Assembly: GCF_963576545.1 (NCBI RefSeq)
Contig: NC_083641.1
Coordinates: 21,768,023-21,832,022 of the forward strand
Length of the DNA: 64,000 nucleotides
From: Limanda limanda
Taxonomy: Eukaryota > Chordata > Actinopteri > Pleuronectiformes > Pleuronectidae
Direction: 5' to 3'
A program made the position numbers and the translations under genes. Below are positions 1 to 14,165 of this stretch, piece after piece; the stretch's first letter is position 1, and each line of letters starts with the position of its first letter. The notes under the pieces are model-generated. The model saw only the letters and a list, made by a program, of their open reading frames with translations. It was not told the DNA's origin and ran no database searches.

Positions 1-783
1 ATCAATGATTAAAAAACAGTAGAGGGATTAAATCTGGGGTAAAAGAAAAATCTGCTGTCTCGGCCTGTTCTGGAAGTCTGCCGGCTAAAAGCTTTAACAA
101 AAGGCCTTTAATGAATCTAATTATAATCTTGTATTTTTTTTTAATGACTTTAACCTTTGGATGGATATGTCCTCACACGTTGCCCTACAGCGTGTTCATC
201 ATACGTGTTATTAGATCGACCGAACCAAATATGGCCCAGTGGTAAATCATTTATCCAGTCCTCATACTCCGAAGTGAGTGAGTGTAGACACCTCCAGAAT
301 GCTCTCACCTCAGTAATGAAAAAAAACATCATCTACAAGACATCGTAGTGATTTAACTGTGTCATAATTTACAATCTTCCTTAAATAGCATCAAACTATT
401 TATGATATTTGTTCTCCATTTTAAAAATCATAAAGGCACGATGACTATCAGCGAAGGCTTAGTGCCTCTGAGTAGGTGTGATGTTTCTGTTTCTCTTGGC
501 AGACTTCATCTTCGGTATTCAAAGGATTCATTCTCAGAAAAAAATTAAAATAAACAGATCAATGATTAAAAAACAGTTGAGGGATTAAAACTGGGGTAAA
601 AGAAAAATCTGCTGTCTCGGCCTGTTCTGGAAGTCTGTGATATCGCCTCTTTAACAAAAGGCCTTTAATTAATCTAATTATATTCTTGTATTTTTTTTTA
701 ATGACTTTATCCTTTGGGTGGATATGTCCTCACACGTTGCCCTACAGCGTGTTCACCATACGTGTTATTAGATCGACCGAACC
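1..783 (+). repeat. Direct repeat of ~226 bp (1-226 and 558-783)
   Basis: The two copies share the start ATCAATGATTAAAAAACAG and the end TTAGATCGACCGAACC, with a few substitutions and one small replaced block (CCGGCTAAAAG against TGATATCGCCT). The offset is 557 bp. The first copy starts at the window edge and may extend further. No transposon termini were recognised. Confidence 0.9.
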
Positions 784-1069
784 CGAGCCGAAGCAAACGA
801 CTCTCAACAGACGTCGTCTCAGCCGGTTTCCAAGAGAAACAAACAAACAGACAAAGGGTTTCAATCAACTGTCGTGTTGTCTTCAAGGTTACCTTGGAGC
901 TGCGGTTTCGTAATGAGAATGTTGTTTTTTCTCCTTCGATATACGTGACGTGTGAAAAAAGAAAAGAAGAAGAAAAAAAGAAAACTGCCAAACAGTTGCA
1001 TTCAACATTTGTTCCCACTGACAGAGGCCAATGGAAAGCTCTCGATTCTCCCTGAAAAACCACACAGGC

Positions 1070-1668
1070 ACATGACAAATGTTATTTTTCTGCAGACTCA
1101 AAAGACAAATCGTGCTGCGAGCCTGCGAGCTTGTGAAGTCGGACACGTTTGCCTTCCCCACGCAAAACGGGTGGCTGCTATACACAATATTTTTTCGATT
1201 CTTAAGACACCTTAAACATTTCTATTTAAGACATATCGGGTAAAGAAGACACAAACTCAGCAGAGGTTATTTAACTAAATCAAATGTGAAGTTTTATGAC
1301 ATAGAACTAAAAATACGGATACATTAATATCTGTCAAATAAAGGTTTGAAGGAAACTCAGGTAAAAGCACAAATAAATGAGGAATCCGGTCGATATCATG
1401 ACTATTTTAAATAAATACACTCCATGGACTCTTATTAACTGAATCCTCTCAAAAGATGTATTGTATAAAAAGCCTGTCCTCAAAGACTGCATCTGAACAG
1501 CAGAAGGTCACATGACAAATGTTATTTTTCTGCAGACTCAAAAGACAAATCGTGCTGCTTGTTCGGCGTGAAACTTGAATTTGCTGTCTCCGTCACATCC
1601 GACAAGTCTGCGAGCTTGTGAAGTCGGACACGTGTGCCCCCCCCCACGCAAAACGGGTGGCTGCTATG
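1070..1668 (+). repeat. Direct repeat pair 1070-1181 and 1509-1668
   Basis: Both copies contain ACATGACAAATGTTATTTTT at the start and CGCAAAACGGGTGGCTGCTA at the end. The second copy carries an extra internal block of about 45 bp beginning CTTGTTCGGCGTG that the first lacks. The copies lie on either side of the dispersed repeat at 1195-1508. Confidence 0.88.
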
Positions 1669-1900
1669 ACTGTGGGGCAGAAGGCAGTACGTGCCGGAGT
1701 TGAGTTGTGTACGTGCCGACCTGCCCCTGTGTGTGCGTGAAAGTGTGTGCATGGTACTTTTGTCCTCGGAGTGACTTTCGAAAGTGTGTGACCACACTGA
1801 AGTGAACATGCCCGCCACAGACAGAGAATAGGAGAACAAAAAGAGAGGCAGGCGTCAGAGGTGCAGCAGAGTACCGTCTGTGCAAGTGTGGGTATGAAAA

Positions 1901-1940
<40 letters not shown>

Positions 1941-2049
1941 ATGCTGACACAAAGCCACACACCCACAGGTTTCACTTCTGCCTGGTGTGGCAGTGCTCTT
2001 GAAACACTGGGTTTCAAGAGGTTAAGGTTCATGTGCAGGTCACGGCCCA

Positions 2050-2092
<43 letters not shown>

Positions 2093-2723
2093 CAACAGAC
2101 ACACACAAGAATGAATAATCGTAGAAAAGTTGACACAAATATTGTTTCACCCGCAGAGGTTAGACAGGGTAGAACAACAACAGGCGACGTATGTAGGGCA
2201 ACCACATCTGCAATTTCAATCTACCATCTCTGAAACGTGAAATTGAGTCCGTGTCAATAACAGAGGGTGAGAAGGCCTGTAGGGCACCGAGCGAGGCCGC
2301 ACAAAGAGACAAAAGAGGCACACACCCACTCGCATGCAAAGACCAACACAAGAATGTGTCACAGTGCCAGTATGTGCATGTCACTCCACAGTTAAAAAAC
2401 AGAAGAGAGCGAATCAGTCAGAATCAGAGTCGGCGAGAGAGCGCTAAGACTTGCCCGCATCGCTACAGGGGGAAACCAGCGCATGAGAAAATGTGTTTGC
2501 GGTGTCGAGACGGAGCTAAAGTTGAGATGGGGAACTTGACCCTGGGAAAAGGAGCAGGGGCTGCGCTGTGCCTCATTTGCATGGTCACACTATCAGACCT
2601 TTTCGTACTCGTACCCGTGGTGCTTATCTGTGACCTCATGGACCCGGGCTATCAAAATTAATCAACTTCAGAATTTAGTCGAGCTTTTTATGTGGACGCA
2701 TGCACTAGCGTGATGCATGCAAG

Positions 2724-2755
<32 letters not shown>

Positions 2756-3824
2756 AGTCTCTGTTTGTGTTGAGCGCATGTGACAGGCTAAGTGTGTGTG
2801 TCAGAGCGTCGACAGGGGTGAGAGCAGCACTGGTTGTGGTTTTAAGAGGGGTTTCGGGTGTTGGAGGGGTGGGGGGGTGGGCGAGTCTTTCTCATGGCCC
2901 CTGAGCCCTCTCAGGACCGTGCTCTCGTCTTGTGATTGGTTAACTCGCAGACACTGTCACTGTGACCAGACACACACATGTACTGTAGTTCCTAAAAGCA
3001 GAAGAAGAAGAAGAAGAAGAAGAGAGGAAGACGAGAGGAAGAAGAGAGACAGGCCTGCTGACACAAAGGCGAGAAGACAGTGGGGTGATGTGGGGGGGGG
3101 GGGGGGGGGGACCGCAGAGACAAGGTGGGTTAAAATGAATGTGACACTGGATGTCAGGAGGTTAATGTGTCAGTCAGTTTTACAGTAAATGCAGCAAACA
3201 CACCATGGAACAGGTTTCCTCTCTGCCAAGGAAAGAGTCTGCCCTCTGCTGGCCACATTCATCACTACACGGGTGTAGGTGTGAACTTCAGCCTCATGTC
3301 GGATGAGAGTGAAGAGCGTTGGTTCTCATGGCTGAAGAGGCTGTAAGCAGAAGTAACGAATACAGGAAGGACTTTGTATCTCTGATATGAAACCTAAAAA
3401 AAACCCTCACCAGACAGGACACCTGGTCCAAACTGTGTTTAAGATCACATGGGGCTGTAACGGATACTTCAATATTTTGTGATAGTATTTTTTTATTTCT
3501 TAAGACACCTTAAACATTTCTAATGAAGCCATATCAGGTATAGAAGACACGACTCCAAGTCAATGCCATGCCTTTTATTTAATTAAATCAAATGTGAAGT
3601 TTTATGCCGTAGAACAAAAAATACGGATACATAAATATCTGTCAAATAAAGGTTTGAAGGAAACTCAGGTAAAAGCTCAATTAAATGGGGTCGACTCAGG
3701 TTTATATTATGACTACTTTAAATAAATACACTCCACGGACTCTAATTGACTGATCCTCTCAAAATATGTATTGTATAAAAAGCCTGTCCTCAAAGACTGC
3801 ATCTGAACAGCAGAAGGTCACATT
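1195..3824 (+). repeat. Dispersed ~320-bp repeat, copies at 1195-1512 and 3496-3824
   Basis: Both copies start TTCTTAAGACACCTTAAACA and end CTGCATCTGAACAGCAGAAG followed by GTCACAT, with AAATACGGATACAT and AAGCCTGTCCTCAAAGACTG inside. Identity looks to be about 85-90% with a few small indels. The lack of a visible terminal inverted repeat or ORF leaves the class open. Confidence 0.88.
1902..3110 (+). repeat. Simple-sequence cluster: (AC)n, (TG)n, (GAA)n, poly-G
   Basis: (AC)19 is at 1902-1939, another (AC)n at 2052-2090, (TG)n at about 2724-2755, (AGA)n at 3000-3022 and a G run at 3092-3110. Open frames overlapping these are artefacts of the repeats. Confidence 0.95.
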
Positions 3825-3920
3825 GTGATCATTGTCTCTCCAAAGAAGAGTCCACTGGTTATTGTGATACAAGAATGTCACTCAGAATAAAAACCCTCAC
3901 AGCCGAACATTCTCAAAAAA

Positions 3921-3972
3921 GATAGATAGATAGATAGAGAGATTACTTTATTCATCCCCGAAGGAAAAATTA
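3921..3972 (-). mobile_element. LINE/SINE-type 3' tail fragment with GATA repeat
   Basis: On the + strand (GATA)n is followed by GATTACTTTATTCATCCCCG and AAGGAAAAATTAAG. This is the reverse complement of a common fish retroposon tail (CCCCGGGGATGAATAAAGTA followed by TCTA repeats). Only the tail is clear. Confidence 0.6.
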
Positions 3973-5430
3973 AGTCTTCATAGCAGCCGGTATATTTGAA
4001 TACAATAAAATACAATACAATAGAATAAAATAAGCAGAGCAGCATCAGCAGAGTGATTAAAAATGTTATGTGTCACGATCTCTTTTCCCTGTTTAGCAGA
4101 GCAAAGCTCCCAGCAGACGGAGCAGTGAGCCGGGCCGGCCGCTCGCCTCCTTCACCTCCACGTGTCTGACAGCGCTGAGCTGCAGCTGAGTCAGGAGACA
4201 GGAGGTCGTTGAAAGGTAGCCGCGGGCACGAGAGGCGGCCATTAGTCAGAGGCTAATGGCTGTCCTTAATATGCAGAGTCATATAGACAGACTAACAAGG
4301 CGTTGACCCGGAGCAGGCGGGATTAAAACAATAGTTTATACAGTAGTCTCTGTTGAAACCAGCCATAAATCACCTTCAGTATCAACACACCATAAGATTG
4401 TTTCTATAGATTATACACACTCACTTGCGGGTGTGTATACAGACGCCCTCAAGCAGGTCTGGCACTTTAGAGTTTGCACGATTGGCCAGGTTGTTTATCT
4501 CCAGAGTCAGCTGTTAATCCCCCTGTTAGTCTAAGCGCTGCCCTGAGAAGTGGGTCTATAAAAGACTTGACACATGTGGGCACACACACACACACAGACA
4601 GACACACACACACAGACACTCACACACCTCTTTCACCTTTAAAAGCCATTATGGATAATAAGCAGAACAAATTCATCGTCCATTTAAAGAAATCAAACCT
4701 GCTGCTGCCTGTTCCCAACAATCCACACCTTCCGTCACGATTTGATACTGAAATCATGACATGTCAGATTTTATTTACAGTAGATTGACGGGTTTGTTTC
4801 AACGCACATTACAAACTGTACAGTTTACAACATACTCTGTCCTTAGAGCCAGGAATTCAGCAAAGGGAGGGATCTTTAACGACAGGTCCCAAATATGTAT
4901 TTTCATTTTTATCCTCTGGCCTTGAGGCTCGAGGGTAAGAAGTCAGTCTGTCTTTATATTCACTACACCAGAATGAAACATTTGAAGTTTCATGTTTTCC
5001 AGAGCTTATATTCTAATGCCGATCTTCCTGTAACTCCAACAAGAGGCTGACGTGACTGGTTTTCACTGAATTCTCTTGACAACCATCAAGGTGATTACTA
5101 AGCAATTTGTTGCAGATATTCATGTTTTTCCTGAGAACAAATTCTGCAAACAATTGTGATCCCCGACTTTTCATCTCGAACCAGTTTTGTACAGGTTTCA
5201 CAAACGATATTCTCATCAGGCTTCAACTGTTCTTTGTGAAAGTTAACACACTTAAACTCAGCTGGTAAACATGGTTTAACATTTCAAACCAACCATCAAG
5301 ATGTTAGCGTTGTTTGTGTTATTTCTTAAAACAATACAAGATTGTGTTTGTGACATTAGAATCTTCTCTTCTCTGCACTTCAACATTCACACAGCGCTTC
5401 TATACACAGAACTTTTTCTATCAAGTGCCC

Positions 5431-5573
5431 CTCACACGCTGCCTTCACGGCCATTAGGGGCAATTCTACGGCTCAGTGGTCAGAGACACTGCTGCATGTG
5501 GACTGGAGGAGCCGGAGATCAAACCACCGGCTCTCTGGTTAGTGGACAACCCTCTTTACCCCCTGAGCCACTG
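5431..5573 (-). mobile_element. tRNA-derived SINE-like repeat, copy 1
   Basis: On the - strand it begins CAGTGGCTCAGGGGGTAAAG (A-box-like) and continues to GGTTTGATCTCC (B-box-like, one change from GGTTCGA), then CCAGTCCACATG. This pattern is frequent in fish genomes. It is degenerate, lacks a cloverleaf, and is unlikely to be a working tRNA gene. A second, more diverged copy lies at 17221-17349. Confidence 0.65.
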
Positions 5574-8500
5574 GTCTTTCTCTGCTCGAAAGTACACACA
5601 CACTCGCACTGCATTTGTTTAGAGGCTTTTTCAAAAAGTAGGCGGTTATTTCAAGCCGGGCTCTGTAATGAATCAGATCTAAATGTCTGTTTGTTTCGGG
5701 ATTAAACTAATTAATTGAAACTGATATTAAATGTGAGACAAGAGGGTTTGTTCTCATGGGTGAAGTCACTTTCCGAAGTATCCATCTGGTGCTTTGGTAA
5801 ATATTTAGCAGCAGCAGGATGTTGTATGTGAGAATGACTCACAATATTCATAGTCGTGTTCATGATTATAAAAGGAACCAAGTGGTTTATTGGTTTGTTT
5901 TCACAGATTCTTCCACAGTTAGTTTCCATTAGAGAGATTTATCGCCGCTTTTCTTTCTTTTAATTGAATTTGTTGACAACAAGAGAAACGTAGAATAATA
6001 CCAGACTCTTTTTTATCAAATTAAATGCTGTCATTGAGATCATAAATGAATAACCTCAATCCTCGTCACACAACCAGCCGAACCTGATGTTACACAGTTG
6101 TTATTATGTCCTACTGGGATATAAAACTCCACAACAATAGAACAAAAGAATCTAATCCTCCCAGACACACACACACGCACGCACACACACACAAACATTC
6201 AATAAGGACAATACGGCAAAACGGAAATAATAAATTAGCGATAAAGGGTTCTCAAGTGTCCGTCCAGCACATTTCGAGAAGCGTGCTGGCCTTGCCTTTC
6301 TAAGAGCACCGCTCCTGTGTGTGTTTGCCAGTGCTGACGAGAGGCGGTTACCCTGGCAACAGCTGCTGAGGTGCTGCTATCTCCTCTCCCTGCCCACTGA
6401 AACCCGTCGCTCGCTCCACCTCTCTGCCTCTCTCTCCGGTAGTGAGTCATGTTGGTGTTCATCAACTTCCTGTGCAAAAAAACAAACAAACAACAGCCTC
6501 TACCTGATCCCCCATAGTGCACCAAGGGTGTGTTCTGTGTTGTGAGTGTGAACACGTGTCGGGCTACAGATTGAAACAGTTATTTGTAATAAGTTTGTAA
6601 TAAAGGGGGTTTTGGTTGTGATTTCTCTAAAACCGACAAGATCTTTTGTTTAATTTCAACCTGAACAAAGCATTTACTTAATTGTAAAAATAAAAAACAC
6701 TTTATATCATCTCTTCCTTAAACGTTCCTTTCACTCTCTCGGACATTCTCCACTACAGCTGACAAATGGGATGTGTCCAGAAGTTGAGGTTGTGTTTGTG
6801 CTCAGTCCACATTATGCTCAAGTGTAAATATCGGTACAAAAGAGATTGTGACATTGGAAGAAATACATACACACAGTAAAAGTCAGAATTTGCAGTACAA
6901 GTACACAGAGATTTACTCTCACACTTGAAAGCACCTGCACGGTTTTAATCACGTCCCTTCTTTACCTTTCCACGGCCTTTTCCCCATCAATTCCAGCCGT
7001 CCACATGTCGGAGTGATACATGTGCACAGGTGGAAGCTGGTGTTGGGAGCCAACGCTGAGATCCAGGGGGCTTCCAGCTGCCATTACCCAGGGAAGATAA
7101 GGTGTGTTTGAGAGGCCTGCTGCTCCGGTTACAGCCGACACCCATTCATGACCAACAGCAGCTGGCTTGGCATGCACACACCTTCCTCCGTCTGATCTGG
7201 CCCCAGACTCTGACAGCAGATCCTAATCACATCCATTCAAGATTCAATCACCGTTGCTGGAACGGCCAGAGGAGTGAATAAGAAGTACTCAGGTTGGCTG
7301 GAGCTTTTGCATTTCATTGATATTAAATGACGTCTTAGAGCAAAGTGTACTTTTTTTTATTGGACAGAAACATGGATGCAACTGCAATGAACGTCTCAAT
7401 CATAGGGAGAAGTGTGTGTGTGTGTCTGTGTGTGTGTCTGTGACCTATTACCACAAAGTTTGAGCTCAGTTGAGAACAAAAGCCACAGTGAGGCAGAAAA
7501 CAGGTCACCCAATGCTACCAAAGATAAGTGAACACATACAATCAGATAGAGATGCCAAAAAGCAGCAGTGCAGACTTTGCACCGTGAGAAAACACAGCAC
7601 TTGTTTGCTTGATGACTCTTAAGTTCACACCATCGGTTATTTATACATACAAGACAAATTTGTTCATGAGCTGCGTTAGCTGGCGAGTTCTCTCTTGACC
7701 AACTGGCTGCTTCTTAAATATTGACAGACGTAGCCACAAACGCAAATAACAGAATTTAAATCTAAATATTGACAAATAAATGCAGATAAACTGTTATTTT
7801 GAATGAAAGCAGACTTTGAGCCTCAGTTAGTCGCTCAAAGCACAAAAAATAGAATCAACAAATAAAATCATGTATTTTCACAGGTTTAACTTCCCATTAG
7901 TGCAAAGTAGACACACATACACCCCCCTAATGCTGTTTACACAATAATCTGTCAATAATCTATAATAATAAACCCAAATTACAATGTTCTTAAAAGTGTC
8001 AAGCTAAATTAATAAAAGATCTAGACAAAAAAAACTAAATATATGGAGATAGATTATTATATCAATGTAGATAAACATATACAAAACTAGACACAATAGG
8101 CTGAGGATCATTTATGGTTTGATGCTGATGTATTGAACAGTTGCTAATAAACATTAAAATTATAACACATGGTCCAATTAGTCTTACCCCCCCCCCCCAC
8201 CCCCCCCTTGCTTTGAATTAAATGTAGTTGCAGGACTTTCTGCTGAAGACAGATCTCCAGGAAGATAGATACGTTTCTGTATAAAGTACAACCAGAGAGT
8301 TTTCAGTGTAATCTTTGCCACATGACCTGAAACTATCTTTATCCTTCAAAATGTCAACTCAACAAAGCTCTCTCCAGATCCTCATTTACGAAATACATAT
8401 GCAAACATGAAGAAAGAGACACGTTTACACAGATTCAAGAGTCCTGACTACATCATGTGAGCCAAAAAAAAGAAGTACCACAGAGACAGAAGGTATGAGA

Positions 8501-10072
8501 AGATGCTGATTTTTGATCGTTTTATTTGGCTCATGGCTGCAGAGTTATTTCATCTTGTGACATTTATGGCAGGAAGAAGTCCTTCCAAGGGTTTGAGGGC
8601 ATGGCAGGAGCACAGCGACGGAGACTGTGACTGGGGCCAGGACCAAGCTGGAGATGCCTGCAACTGGGACCTCTGGGAAATGGTGAAGCCCAGTGGAGCC
8701 AGCGGTGGCTTAGGTTTCTGCCCCGACACATTCACAAACGCTGCACAAACATACACACACACGGACGTGCAGACAAACTCGCCGTGCAGTGTCATTGTCG
8801 TACTTGCAAAAAGCAAATAACAGTCACAGAGACATAAACACACACATATACACACACCCTGAGGCTCATTTCATTATATCTAACGCTGGATGTATGAATG
8901 GGTACAGTAAAATCTCGATTTAGCTTTTTTCACTTCATAGAAAATAAACCTGTCAGAGATGAGTTACACTTGTGGTGCAGTGTTCCATGGACTGTAATGA
9001 TGCATAAAACATCCAACAACCGCTGAATTACTTTTGCTTTTAATTACTGCTTGGCCCGTGCAGTGTGCATGCGTACGTGCATGCGTGTGAGAGCCGGACC
9101 CACAGAGTGCACTGACAGGGCAGAGGCACTTCCACCCTCGACACGGCTGCAAACCACAAAGTCACTTCTGCTACCTCCAGGGTTACGAAAGGTCAAATCG
9201 GATCCTGAAGTTGCTTTCAGTCACGTCCCGTTCCCACTGCTTTGTCTGTAAGATGAAAAACCTTTTTATTGATTCATTTATAAATTCACTTTTTCCAAAC
9301 TCTGTGTTAAAAACAGCAGCAGGACGCTCATTGACAAAACTCGTGCAAAGCAGCAGCTTTAGCAAAAACACGCGGCTTCATGGAATAATTCATCCTGTGG
9401 TTTTGGTGAAATTTGTGTCTTACCTATATTTGGTATTGTTTAATTACTGAATCCCATAACATCATAATTTCTCAAAATTCTAAATATATATATTTATTTC
9501 ATTGTATGTTTTCATGATGCTTTACTTTATACTTTAGGACACTGACAGTGATTTTAATACTGTATCTATCACGCTGAAACATTTTAGCTCAACACATTTC
9601 TGGTTTCTTGTAAACCGACACAATCTAACTGTACCAACAACCTACATTGGATTGCACAATCAGACCACACCAGCAGAAGATCAGCTTTTAAAGTTCAAAA
9701 TTACTAGATCAAGAGACAAAAGCAAAGGACACTTCATTATTCTCTGTTAAGATGAAGTGAAACTGGTCACAGACAAAAAATACCGCAGCCGCCAGAAGCT
9801 AAAAGGTCCCGACCCCGGGGTCAGCTGAGCAGCAGCATGTGTGGGACTGAGAACAGCCGCTGTAGAGAGAAGCTCTTACGCTGGCTGCCTGTGTGGCTTC
9901 CCCATCGGTCGCTGCTTCCCCGTCTGCAGGGGAAGCAGGACAGTGCCAGGGTGCAGTGTTTTATGAGCTGGTCTCGACCAGAGTCTCCACATTCCCACAA
10001 GCCTCGCGCTCAAAAGGACGTGACTCTGGCCATGTAGCAGCCAAACCACAGGAAGCGTGAGCGCTGTGCATC

Positions 10073-10075
<3 letters not shown>

Positions 10076-10127
<52 letters not shown>

Positions 10128-10149
10128 ATATAAATATATATATATAAAA
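10076..10149 (+). repeat. (AC)25 microsatellite joined to an AT-rich tract
   Basis: About 50 bp of uninterrupted AC (10076-10125) runs straight into GTATATAAATATATATATAT. The composite is prone to length change. Confidence 0.95.
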
Positions 10150-13100
10150 ACGTACATATACATGCACATTTGAGACTGGCAGAGAGACTGACTCATCATA
10201 TTTTCCATCAGAAACATTAGAAATTGTCCGACTCTTGTTCAATTTAGTAGAAATGATGAATCATCTTGACCTTGAGGAACAAAACATTTTCTCGCTCTTC
10301 TCTTTTGGTCGTATCTCACGACCGTCTTCTGTGGAGGGAATCTCACTCAGGTGCGATCATGTGACCCAAATGCAATATTGCTTCGGCATATCTTCATACA
10401 AGACACAATTCTATGTATTTGCATCTGGATGTAAAAGCATTCGAGTAACAGTTTAGGATTAATATATTTAATGCTCAGAGGTAAACACAAGTCCTTTTTT
10501 CATGTGCCCGGTGGGCCTCTTCTATCAAGTATTTTTTGCAGAGCTGTTTATTTTTTGGGCGAGTTCTCTCTTTATCCGTGGCATGAGTCAATCCCTGCAC
10601 ATAACTTCATTTGTTTCCCAGACGTCCACAGTAGAATCTGTGATGACTAACTGGACTGACTCACTGCTGATGCCATCTCGAATACATTCCGTTCTCAAAG
10701 AGGGACTTTGTGTTGAAATTAGATGGAGAATAGGAGAAAGTTATTGGAAAATTCTCACTTCAAAATCTGCTTTTGAATATGTTTGATGTATGTTTGTGGA
10801 AAAATAAAGTATTTCCATGTTCATAGGTCAAATATATATTTGAGTTGAGTGTCAATAGGTAAGTGGGGTATCTCTGTCCTTAACTTTGAGTCCTTAACTT
10901 GTCTTAATCCTGAGATTAATCAATCAACAGCTATGAATTCATTTCAACAACACGCTGGAGCTTTGTCGACGTCTCTCTGACACGTTAACTCACCAGACTG
11001 CAGCTACAGGTACTCGGGTCTATGGAGCGTTAATCTTTGATGCCAAGAGAAACAATTCCCAATGGCTTCTAACGTGCACGCTCACAAGGACGCACACGCT
11101 TGTGTGTGTGTGAGCATGTGGTCGACACAACTCAGATCCTGCTGTCAGTTTCACACGATTGCACGGATGAACAGTCGGTGGCAGTGATGCGCCAAGAAGT
11201 GAAGCAACGTGGCAAGAAAGACAGTGGAAAGACACAAGGAAAAAGATGTTAACGACGTGTTCTATGAAATATTAAAAAGTCCCATAAAAACGCTACGAAC
11301 ACATTTGCTGTAGACACAGAACATCTTTGGTTGTTTACAAGAAAAAACGTAAAATCAACCTGTCCACTTTGTTTTTCTCTTTGACTTCATGTCTCTACCT
11401 AAACGTTGAACCCCGGTGGCCTCTCGGCTCTGGTTTAAAAAAGAAAACCTGGTATTAGGAAAATGTTGGTCCCCTTAATCATGCGAGAATCCTCTGTGCC
11501 CAAACTGTGGCCAAATAATGTTCCCTACTAGTCTACAAATCTATAAAGGGTGGACATGTCGGATTCCAGTGGCCTTTCTTAACTGTCGCACAGCCATGTG
11601 CCATATACTGTAATAAAACAAAGGTTTCCATGTTCTGCTCCAGCTCAGCACTCAAACACAGGGATGAATTCTTGACACTGCTGTAAAAATCCTGAACGCG
11701 AGTCAACAGTCTCCTCCCGTGACTCAGATTTGCAGCGTACGAAGCCGTTTTTCTCAAAAGGAAGGCATTCAGAGGGTTTTAAGTGTGTGTTGGCATATCC
11801 TGTGTGAGGTTGACCAGCGATAGATTACACACCCAGAGTGTGTGGTGACCTGTGCTGCAGCCAACCAGCGGCGGTTTAGATTGTAACACTAAATCATTTC
11901 ATATCACCGCCATATCTGCTCTTCCCAAGGCAGTTTGCAGCCACAGCCTGAACCCACACTGTCACAACAGGAATGTACAATGAGACAAACTTGGTTTTCA
12001 ACAAGTTACCAAATGCAAGCACTCACGTACATAAAGAATTGATGTATGGGTCCAGAGCTGACACGCTGCGGGGCAACGTACACCTGCAATGTGTGAAATT
12101 AAATATAGATCAACGGGAAACTTGATGTAGAAGTGACATGACAGCGACATGCTTTCCACTGTAGGTGCAGAGATATGTTATATCCATACATCAGGTTGTG
12201 GTTGTTCACAGGGGAACACAGGGTTTGACTGAATAATAGATGTGAGCAGGCAGAAGGCAGGTTGTTTGGAAGAGATGAAAGCTTGAACGTCAATGGCCTC
12301 CATTTATCAAATCTTCATCTCCAAGAGAAGCGAGAAGCGATACTGATGCTCTGAAAGCCACGGAGAGGAAGACAGATTTGTGGCTTGGTTCCTTCTGAAG
12401 AGAACCATGAGAAGATGAACGATTGAAACAGGTCGAGGTGTTTCCCCTGTGCTGACTGGGATGTTTGTGTGACTGTAGGATGTACAGAAAAATGTAAAGT
12501 GTAACGGATGCTGTCTTTAAAATTTTGTCAGACCAACGCTGACATCTATTGGCGGCTTAATCTCTAAAGATGCACTGAGAAAGAAAGAGCGACTATCCTT
12601 GACTTTACAGTATTTGGGTTTTGCACAAGTTGAAAAGGTCAAGGCAAGGTCATTGTTAAAAGGAGTTTTGAAAACATGCAACAGGTTTTCAAAGAACCCA
12701 AAGTCGAGTTGTTTGGTTAAAAAATATCACTTTATTTTTTGAATAGATTATTTTGGATTTTTTTTTTTAAGGATCAGGATCAGAGTGTAAAATACTCTGA
12801 ATGTTTGTATTCATCATTCCAGGTGATAAGGAGTTGAACACACTTGAACGTTGAATTCAGTTTCCTGAACAGACGTCTAATATGACTAATTCCACTCTAT
12901 TGAAACTATTGTTCGCTTGAAAAAAAAACACACAACCTGAACTGCTGCTGAACGTCTGAATCATCTCTGGAAAGAAAAGCTCGGATTCTTGAGGACAATG
13001 TCATGCGTGTTGCTGTAATGCTGGACTCGAACCGCTGCCATGGAAGCACGGTCACGCGTCAGAGAGCGGGAACAAAAAGATGTAAACATATTGGTCGGAT

Positions 13101-14165
13101 TGAAGGATTCACACTGTGCCACCTGCCCCCTCGGTCACAAGGCATATTTGGCTCTGAAAGCTATTTTCATAAACTGATATCTGCAGACACACAAAATAAA
13201 AAAGGCAAATCTTCTTGGGCCTGGCTCAGGGATGTTATGTGAAACAAGGAGGTGGCAGAAAGCAGCAGATCCACCGTCTAACAACACCAGTACCTTTCTG
13301 TGTTTCTTCTGCCAAGGTTAGCCAGGGGAGATAACACAAAGATGTGTGAGCGAGCGTGTGTGTGTGTGTGTGTGTGTGAGTGTGTGTGTGAAGGGGAAGG
13401 TGAGGGGGGTGGGGTGAGTCATCTGGATGAGTCATGTGCTGTGTGTGTGTGTGTTGTGTGTGTGTGTGTGTGTGTGTGGACAGCTCAAGGAAGGATGGAT
13501 AGGGAGAGGTAGCCTGGGGTGTGCAGGCCAGAGTGGAATGGCTGAGGTGTCACCGTGCGCCGAGTGACAGAATCGAACCAAAGCTCCAGGAGATCAGATG
13601 TGTTAAGAGTTCATTCCACCGGGATAAAAACGAGCATATGTAAAAACCTACTGTACGCTGCGTCTGATGTATTCTCAGCGTATTCCTGAGAGACACAATG
13701 ACGACTACGCTTTAATATCACTCCCCAGCTCCGGCTTGCAGCGCTTGTTTACAACCAGCAGGGGGCCTCTCCATATGCAGATTCCAGGCAGCCTCTCAAA
13801 GCGAGCTGCACAGCACATGGAGGATCAGGGAGTGAGCCTGTGAGACTGTGAGAAAGTTTCACAGGAAAGATGAGAAAATACAAGGTCTGCAGTTGGTTTT
13901 TTCACGAGACGAGTGGCTCAGGAGAATCTTTGGTGCCTGGAAAATCTTTCACGGCTTCGCTTCAGCACGAGCAATCGTTTTTAAAGTTTCACTCGCCCTC
14001 TCACTCTCCCATGATCTCACCCTCTGCTCTCAGCCTCTTCTTGCTCCATCCCTTGGAGAGTAGGCTCACATCAAAGACTGCAGTATTTCCATGATGCTTC
14101 AGCTCTCGCTCTGCAGCTCATCCTCGTCCGGCCTTCCGATTTGGAGTCGCTCAAACAACACACCA

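Larger units (their letters stand above)
3976..14165. other. Intergenic region without recognised genes
   Basis: Apart from the tRNA-like repeat (5431-5573) and simple sequence, I found no gene in these 10 kb. Simple sequence includes AC tracts at 4578-4625, 6162-6195 and 10076-10125, poly-C at 8187-8208 and TG tracts at 13357-13393 and 13440-13479. AT-rich DNA is prominent at 7700-8160 and 9440-9600. Confidence 0.6.

Noticed and set aside
1593..2104. Overlapping frames of 121 and 146 residues with Cys-Val repeats
   Set aside because: CV repeats are the CA/TG tracts read on the other strand; not coding.
5431..5573. Possible tRNA gene
   Set aside because: A- and B-box-like segments are present, but the acceptor stem and anticodon arm cannot be formed and a diverged copy exists at 17221-17349; treated as a SINE-like repeat.
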